Below the pieces are notes generated by a model, which was given only the letters and a program-made list of their open reading frames with translations, had not been told where the DNA came from and did not search any database. The position numbers were made by a program, and so were the translations under genes. A stretch of DNA of 64,000 nt from Actinomyces capricornis (GTDB lineage Bacteria > Actinomycetota > Actinomycetes > Actinomycetales > Actinomycetaceae), in NCBI RefSeq assembly GCF_019974135.1, contig NZ_AP025017.1, forward strand, positions 248,001 through 312,000. The letters are read 5' to 3'. Below are positions 59,570 through 64,000 of the stretch, piece after piece (positions within the stretch are counted from its first letter, which is position 1; every line of letters begins with the position of its first letter).

Positions 59570-60199
59570 TCAGTTCCCCCCGTTCTGCTGGCCGATCTCC
59601 CGGCTGGAGCGCACGATGTGGTCGACGAAGCCGTACTCCAGTGCCTCCTGGGCGGAGAACCAGTGATCGCGGTCGGAGTCGGCGATGATCTGCTCCACCG
59701 TGTGGCCGGTGTTGGCCGCGGTGATCTCGGCCAGCTCCTGCTTCATCTTGATGATGAGGTCGGCGTTGATGCGGATGTCGGTGGCCGAGCCGCCGGCCCC
59801 GCCGGAGGGCTGGTGCATGAGCACCCGGGCGTGGGGGGTGAGGTAGCGCTTGCCCTTGGCGCCCGCGGAGAGCAGGAACTGCCCCATGGAGGCGGCCAGG
59901 CCGGTGGCGACCGTGACGACGTCGGGCTGGACGTACTGCATGGTGTCGTAGATGGCCATGCCGGCGGTCACCGAGCCGCCGGGGCTGTTGATGTAGAGGT
60001 AGATGTCCCGCTCAGGGTCCTCCGCGGCCAGCAGCAGCATCTGGGCGCAGATGGCGTTGGCGTTGGCGTCGCGCACCTCGGAGCCGAGCCAGACGATGCG
60101 CTCCTTGAGCAGGCGGTTGTAGATGGAGTCGGTCAGGCCCAGGCCCGCACCGTTGCCGTCAGCCGCTCGGGGTGCGGCAGGCGTGTAGAGCTCGCTCAC
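59570..60199 (-). CDS. clpP1: ATP-dependent Clp protease proteolytic subunit ClpP1
   Basis: A 209-residue partner of ClpP2. The catalytic Ser lies in [17 protein letters not shown], the His in VLMHQPSGG, and the Asp in [13 protein letters not shown]. The GTG at 60199 is chosen because GGAAGGA stands upstream at good spacing and the protein then begins near the usual ClpP start; upstream in-frame residues are unlike ClpP. First gene of clpP1-clpP2-clpX-chorismate mutase. Confidence 0.95.
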   Translation of the reverse strand: MSELYTPAAPRAADGNGAGLGLTDSIYNRLLKERIVWLGSEVRDANANAICAQMLLLAAEDPERDIYLYINSPGGSVTAGMAIYDTMQYVQPDVVTVATGLAASMGQFLLSAGAKGKRYLTPHARVLMHQPSGGAGGSATDIRINADLIIKMKQELAEITAANTGHTVEQIIADSDRDHWFSAQEALEYGFVDHIVRSSREIGQQNGGN

Positions 60200-60369
60200 G
60201 TCAGTCCTTCCATAATCGATGTCGCCAACGCTAACCCTCCGGCAGGGGCCTTCATGCCCGCGCTGACGGCCTTTTCGCCCACGGCGCAGGTGCTCATCGA
60301 ACCGGTATCCGCCGGCCCTGAGGGCCCTGGCGATCCTGCCCGCCCTGCCATCCCGCCGGCTCACACGCT

Positions 60370-60449
60370 CCCCGCTGGCCCACACGCATCACGCTGGCCC
60401 AGAACGCCCGATCTGGCCGGGCGAAATGGGAGTGACCCAGCAGAATGCG
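60370..60449. repeat. 80-bp direct repeat, copy A
   Basis: About 80 percent identical to 61521-61600 in the same orientation. Both contain the exact core CAGAACGCCCGATCTG and, further right, an ACCCAGC/AGCCAGC element. They are built partly from short units of the form CGCYGGCYCANACGC, further units of which occur just upstream (60355-60369). It ends ten bases before the stop of the gene at 60459. Confidence 0.7.
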
Positions 60450-60458
60450 ACTGACCCG

Positions 60459-61406
60459 TCAGTGCCCGGGCAGCAGCCCGACGGAGGCCAGGATCCTCAG
60501 GAGCGGCTCGGTCTCGAAGGCGTCCCTCCATATCCAGCGCACCACCCTCATCCCGGTGGCGCGCTCCAGGCGGTTCTCCCGGAGCCGCTCCGCCTGGGCC
60601 GTCTGCCACGGGTCTGCGACGGCGAGCTGGCGGGAGTACTTCACCGCCCCGTCGAACTCGCCGATGACCCCGTGCTCGGGCCACACGAAGTCCACCCGAC
60701 CCAGGAGTGATCCGTCCTGCGCGCGATAGGTCTCCTGCAGCCGCGGCAGGGGGAGGCGGTGCTCGATCATCACCGCCCGGCTCAGCGACTCGCCGACCGA
60801 CTCCGAGGCGGGGTCGGCGTAGCGCAGGCACAGCGCCGCCCGGGCATTGCCGTGCCGCCTGGAGCCGGAGGCGATGACCCCGGTGAGCTCCTCGACGGTG
60901 GCCATGCCCTCGCGCAGAACGTGGTCGGCGGTGACCAGGCCGGAGCGGAAGGGCCGGCGGCGCATGAGCTCGGCGGCGGTGTGCACGGCGTCAACCACCA
61001 CCAGTCCGTCCACCACCTCCACCGGGGTTGCCTCCGGGGCGGGCAGGAGGCGGGAGACGGCATTGACCTCTCCCCCACTGGCGCCCGGTGAGGCGTACTG
61101 CAGGCGATCGGGCAGGGGGCCGATCATGGGCAGTCCGTGGATGATGGCCGCGGACTCCCGGGCGAGCGCCGCCCCGGAGCCCCGTGACCGTCCGCAGGCT
61201 CGGCTGGCGCAGATGCGGGCCAGGTGCTGGAGCTCGGGGCGCAGACCCTTCCACTGGTCCCTGCGCGCATAGACGCCTCGGCGCAGGCGGATGAGGTCGG
61301 CCTGGGACCCGCGGCTGCGCCGGCTCAGGGAGTCGGCCGGCGCTCCTCGCATGACGGCGTCCTGGCGGGTGATGAGATCGAGGGGGCTGGCGATCCTGCG
61401 GTTCAT
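60459..61406 (-). CDS. AbiEi-antitoxin/DUF559-like protein of unknown function
   Basis: A 315-residue protein. The N-terminal part resembles the winged-helix domain found in AbiEi-type antitoxins (DLIRLRRGVYARRDQW, about residues 35-55). The C-terminal part, HGVIGEFDGAVKYSRQL (about 245-260) followed by RENRLERATGMRVVRWIWRD, resembles the DUF559/very-short-patch-repair-like endonuclease fold with its Glu/Asp and Lys residues. The ATG at 61406 is preferred because GGGAG lies just upstream; an ATG at 61430 is possible. It stands alone and is bracketed by two 80-base direct repeats. No toxin gene is adjacent. Confidence 0.7.
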   Translation of the reverse strand: MNRRIASPLDLITRQDAVMRGAPADSLSRRSRGSQADLIRLRRGVYARRDQWKGLRPELQHLARICASRACGRSRGSGAALARESAAIIHGLPMIGPLPDRLQYASPGASGGEVNAVSRLLPAPEATPVEVVDGLVVVDAVHTAAELMRRRPFRSGLVTADHVLREGMATVEELTGVIASGSRRHGNARAALCLRYADPASESVGESLSRAVMIEHRLPLPRLQETYRAQDGSLLGRVDFVWPEHGVIGEFDGAVKYSRQLAVADPWQTAQAERLRENRLERATGMRVVRWIWRDAFETEPLLRILASVGLLPGH

Positions 61407-61520
61407 GGCTCCCACGGTGCACCCGGTCATGGGTCGGCTGCAGGCGACCCATCCATCCCTGTGGATCGGCCCCGTCAAAACCTCGATTGTGGAGATCGGC
61501 ATCCCGCGTGATCATGCGAT

Positions 61521-61600
61521 TCCCGCTGGCTCACACGCTCACCGCCGGCTCAGAACGCCCGATCTGACCGGGCGGGATGCGGCTGAGCCAGCGAAACGCG
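61521..61600. repeat. 80-bp direct repeat, copy B
   Basis: Second copy of the element at 60370-60449, 1151 bases away and in the same orientation. The inverted ends CGCTGGCTCA (61524) and TGAGCCAGCG (61584) could form the base of a hairpin. It lies in the 268-base gap between the AbiEi-like gene and the cupin gene. Confidence 0.7.
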
Positions 61601-61674
61601 GCACATAGGGCGGAGCCGGCTACGGCCCTCTAGAGTGGGGGCGTCATCGTGCACCACCGCGAGCAAGGAGCCCC

Positions 61675-62028
61675 ATGCCCACCACCGGCGTCAGCGAGTC
61701 CCTCTTCAGCCTGGGCCTGAGCCAGGCCCTGCCCATCAGCCAGGACGCCACCACCTCGCGCGTCGTGGTCAACAACGATGTCCTGCGCACGGTCATGTTC
61801 ACCTTCGACGCCGGTCAGGAGCTGACCGAGCACGCCTCCCCCAGGGCCGTGGTCGTCACCATCCTGGAGGGCGAGATGGACTTCTCCGTCGGTGGCCGCA
61901 CCGAGCGCATGAGCGCCGGCGACGTCCTCTACCTGGCGCCCGACGACCGCCACGCCCTGACGGCGGTGACCGCCTGCCGCATGCAGCTGGTCATGGTGGC
62001 GGTCGGGGATCGGAGCCACGAGGGCTGA
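61675..62028 (+). CDS. Small cupin-domain protein
   Basis: A 117-residue single-domain cupin with a beta-barrel pattern: a glycine-rich turn in ILEGEMDFSVGG and SAGDVLYLAPDDRHALTA, the second conserved motif with Asp and His. The first motif has EHASPRAVVV, so the metal-binding His/Glu set is only partly present (His in EHAS and RHAL). The function is unknown; such proteins often bind small ligands. AAGGAG stands six bases before the ATG. It converges on the degenerate phosphatase gene. Confidence 0.82.
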   Translation: MPTTGVSESLFSLGLSQALPISQDATTSRVVVNNDVLRTVMFTFDAGQELTEHASPRAVVVTILEGEMDFSVGGRTERMSAGDVLYLAPDDRHALTAVTACRMQLVMVAVGDRSHEG

Positions 62029-62043
62029 GGGATCACGCCGGCC

Positions 62044-62079
62044 GGGGACGCGCGGGAGGGCGCCGGCCCGCGCGTCCCC
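62044..62079. terminator. Bidirectional terminator between the cupin and phosphatase-like genes
   Basis: A perfect 13-base inverted repeat, GGGGACGCGCGGG (62044-62056) with its complement (62067-62079), over a 10-base loop, between convergent stop codons. Confidence 0.7.
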
Positions 62080-62171
62080 TCGCGCCCGCAGCGCGCGGCC
62101 CGCCCATCGGCGCACTCCTATCGGCGCCCCGAGCCCCGCTGCGCGGAGCCTCCGCGCCCGCCCGGGCGCGC

Positions 62172-62882
62172 CTAGACCATGAGGTGGGCGGTGTCGCCCA
62201 GGGCGCGCAGGACCCGGTCCTGCTCCCCGTCCTCCTCCAGCACGGTGATGCTGCCGTGCTGGGCGTGGAAGAGCATCTGGCAGCACGCCTCGATCGGGAT
62301 CCTCAGCCAGGCCGCCACCACCGCGCTGAAGGCGCCCCCATGGGTGACGACGATCCGCTGGTCGACAGGGTCAGACTCGATCGTCGCCATGGCCCGGTAG
62401 GCCTGCTCCACCCACTCGCGCCGGGAGGCCACGACCTCGGCAGGCGGACCCTCCTGGCGACACGCCCGATCACCGTGATGAGCCCGGCCCAGGCCGTCCT
62501 GCCCGAGCTCCAGGGGAAGGCTTTCCGGCCGCGTCGCAGGGCCCACCGCCTCGACAGCATCTGACTCCAGAGCACCAGCGCCGCCCTGCGCCGCGATCCG
62601 CGGGGGCAGGGGCCCCATGGCGCGCAGGTCGCTGAGATAGGTGGGGCAGGCGCCGAAAGCCTCGGCGATGAGGCCCATCGTCTGAGAGTCGCGGGAGCGG
62701 TCCGAGGTGTAGAGGGCAGGGGTGACATCGAAGGGGATGAGCATCTGCAAGCGGTCGGCGACGAGCTGGGCGTCGCGGACCGCCTGGGGCGACAGGGAGG
62801 AGTCCTCGTCCTCCACCGGGGCGCCGAGGGTCTGGACCTGCTGCACGTCCTGGGGAGGTGTCACAACAAACACACGTGCCAT
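62172..62882 (-). CDS. Histidine-phosphatase-like protein lacking the catalytic RHG motif
   Basis: A 236-residue protein of the histidine phosphatase (phosphoglycerate mutase) fold. The middle shows ALYTSDRSRDSQTMGLIAEAFG, the usual arginine-bearing YSSxxxRxxQT motif (about residues 58-79), and VVTHGGAFSAVVAAWL near 183 carries the second conserved His. The N-terminus reads MARVFVVTPPQDVQQVQ, so the expected RHGE/RHGQ nucleophile motif is replaced by TPPQ. An insert of about 45 residues (ALESDAVEAVGPATRPESLP and onward) separates the halves. It is probably inactive or changed in function. The reading frame is otherwise intact. Confidence 0.75.
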   Translation of the reverse strand: MARVFVVTPPQDVQQVQTLGAPVEDEDSSLSPQAVRDAQLVADRLQMLIPFDVTPALYTSDRSRDSQTMGLIAEAFGACPTYLSDLRAMGPLPPRIAAQGGAGALESDAVEAVGPATRPESLPLELGQDGLGRAHHGDRACRQEGPPAEVVASRREWVEQAYRAMATIESDPVDQRIVVTHGGAFSAVVAAWLRIPIEACCQMLFHAQHGSITVLEEDGEQDRVLRALGDTAHLMV

Positions 62883-63135
62883 AGAGGCATTCTTCCAAGG
62901 AGCGCGAGTACCGTCCTGGGCTGTCCGTCAGCGCCGCCAGCGCCGTCGAGTGGCTCCTATCCCCGTCATGCCGCCGATGACCGCCGCCTCAGGGCCTTGC
63001 CATCCCGGTGAAGGTGGACAATGCCATAGTCGGCGTCCGCCCCGGGTGAAGCCCTAAGTCCCAGATTCGGGCCCACCCGTCTCGGGTGCTAGGACCGCCC
63101 CAACCGCATTCCGGGAGGGTTGGGCCACCGGACGC

Positions 63136-63175
63136 CGTCGGGCCCCCGCACCGGAGGCGGTGCAGGGGCCCGACG
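63136..63175 (-). terminator. Hairpin terminator of trigger factor
   Basis: An imperfect inverted repeat (18-base arms with one mismatch) centred on the loop GAGG at 63154-63157, starting 17 bases after the tig stop codon. The rest of the 310-base gap 62883-63192 holds nothing I can support. Confidence 0.7.
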
Positions 63176-63192
63176 GGATCGAGCGGCGGGAC

Positions 63193-64000
63193 TCAGCCGG
63201 CGGAGGCCGCGCTGGCGGCACTGGCCGAGGAGGCGGAGGATGCCGAGGATCCCGAGCCGGCGGCCTCGACGTCGGTGGGCGAGGCGACCTCGGAGACGAC
63301 CTCGGCGGCGTCGGCCTCATCGGAGCCGATGAAGGCGCTCAGGTCGACCTCCTTGCCCTCGGAGTCCTTGACGCTGACCCGGCGCAGGGCGATGGCCAGG
63401 GACTTGTTGCGGGCGATCTCGGAGACGAAGGCGGGAATCTGGCCGGCCTGCTGGGCGCCCTGGATGAACTGGGCGGGCTCGATGCCGTACTGCTGGGAGG
63501 TCTGGAACAGGAAGTCCCACAGCTCCTCCTGGCTCACGCCCACCTCGGTCTGCTCGGCCAGGACGTCGAGGATGATCTGCTCGCGCACACCATTGGCGAC
63601 ATCCTCACGGATCTCCTTGCCGTGCTCGTCGTCGCCCTCCTTGCCCTCGGCTTGGAGGTGCTGGGCGACCTCGTGCTCGACCACGGCCTCGGGGACCTCG
63701 AAGTCGATCTTCTCGCGCAGGCGCTCCAGGAGCGCGTCGCGGGCGGCCACGGCCTGCTCGCTGGTCTTGCGCTCGGTGATCTGGCGGCGCTGGTCCTCGC
63801 GCAGCTCCTCAACGGTGTCGAACTCCGAGGCCATCTCGGCGAACTCGTCGTCGACCTCGGGCAGCTCGCGCTGCTTGACGGCGGTGGCGGTGACCGTGAC
63901 CTCGGCCTGCTCCCCCGCGTGCTCGCCGCCGGCCAGCTCGGTGGTGAAGGTGGCGGACTCATCGGTCTTCAGGCCCCGCAGGGCGGTGTCCAGGCCCTTG
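63193..64000 (-). CDS. tig: Trigger factor (partial, N-terminus beyond the window)
   Basis: The C-terminal ~269 residues of the ribosome-associated chaperone and prolyl isomerase. The visible part starts in the PPIase domain, then VKQRELPEVDDEFAEMASEF marks its border with the C-terminal helical arm (about 200 residues). The last ~30 residues are Ala/Ser/Glu-rich, ending in repeated ASSAS/ASAAS units. Trigger factor usually lies directly before clpP; here about 3 kb with three genes separates them. Confidence 0.93.
   Translation of the reverse strand, partial: KGLDTALRGLKTDESATFTTELAGGEHAGEQAEVTVTATAVKQRELPEVDDEFAEMASEFDTVEELREDQRRQITERKTSEQAVAARDALLERLREKIDFEVPEAVVEHEVAQHLQAEGKEGDDEHGKEIREDVANGVREQIILDVLAEQTEVGVSQEELWDFLFQTSQQYGIEPAQFIQGAQQAGQIPAFVSEIARNKSLAIALRRVSVKDSEGKEVDLSAFIGSDEADAAEVVSEVASPTDVEAAGSGSSASSASSASAASAASAG

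Noticed and set aside
62883..63135. A tRNA gene between tig and clpP, as seen in many actinobacteria
   Set aside because: No cloverleaf or TPsiC-type GTTCGAA sequence was found in this gap.
1..64000. CRISPR arrays, insertion sequences, phage genes
   Set aside because: No regularly spaced repeats, transposase, integrase or phage structural proteins were recognised in any frame.

Overview
The window is a stretch of actinobacterial chromosome. It is very GC-rich, with codon third positions almost all G or C. It encodes a Pup-modification locus without 20S proteasome subunits, ThiD-TenA and ThiM-ThiE fusions, a T-box-regulated eukaryote-like IleRS, a sugar PTS and many LacI/GntR/TetR-controlled sugar genes. 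This combination fits the Actinomycetaceae, most likely Actinomyces or a close relative; the genus is inferred. No rRNA, tRNA, CRISPR array, transposase, integrase or phage gene was recognised.

Layout. 1-2.3 kb: a TetR regulator (cut by the window edge) divergent from a two-gene ABC exporter, with a 34-bp operator-like palindrome between them. 2.3-7.3 kb: a TPP-riboswitch operon thiD/tenA - MFS transporter - thiM/thiE with overlapping start and stop codons. 7.4-13.9 kb: ftsY, a small membrane protein gene, smc and ndk. 14.3-19.2 kb: a trehalose block (treR, PTS IIABC, treC) carrying three copies of the site TTGTGNNCACAA. 19.3-27 kb: folC, ogt, a NagD-like HAD phosphatase and ileS with its T-box leader. 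27-33.5 kb: a repeat-flanked one-TM protein, an SDR, ornithine cyclodeaminase divergent from an Lrp-type regulator, a YuiF/NhaC-like transporter, a palindromic intergenic element and proC.

33.6-37.5 kb: a decayed ABC exporter, then a fused ECF transporter (two ATPases plus T protein in one chain) with its S component and an iron-box-like site. 37.8-43 kb: mpa/arc - dop - pup - pafA, with pup overlapping pafA so that no prcBA can lie between them. 43.3-46.1 kb: valS. 46.1-52.7 kb: an alpha-glucoside ABC importer operon (binding protein, two permeases, GH13 glucosidase, LacI regulator) with a recognisable promoter and a 20-bp palindromic operator. 53-56.8 kb: tandem fadD paralogues with probably leaderless starts. 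56.8-60.2 kb: clpP1-clpP2, then clpX overlapping a chorismate mutase gene. 60.2-64 kb: an AbiEi/DUF559-like gene between 80-bp direct repeats, a cupin, a degenerate histidine phosphatase, and the C-terminal part of trigger factor.

The genes form several functional sets. Thiamine salvage is under riboswitch control. Trehalose is taken up as trehalose-6-P and hydrolysed under TreR. Maltose-type sugars are imported under a LacI repressor. Ornithine and P5C are converted to proline. Protein quality control is represented by Clp, trigger factor and Pup. The most unusual features are the proteasome-less Pup locus, the EcfA-EcfA-EcfT fusion beside exporter remnants, and two separate cases of a gene of uncertain role bracketed by short direct intergenic repeats.
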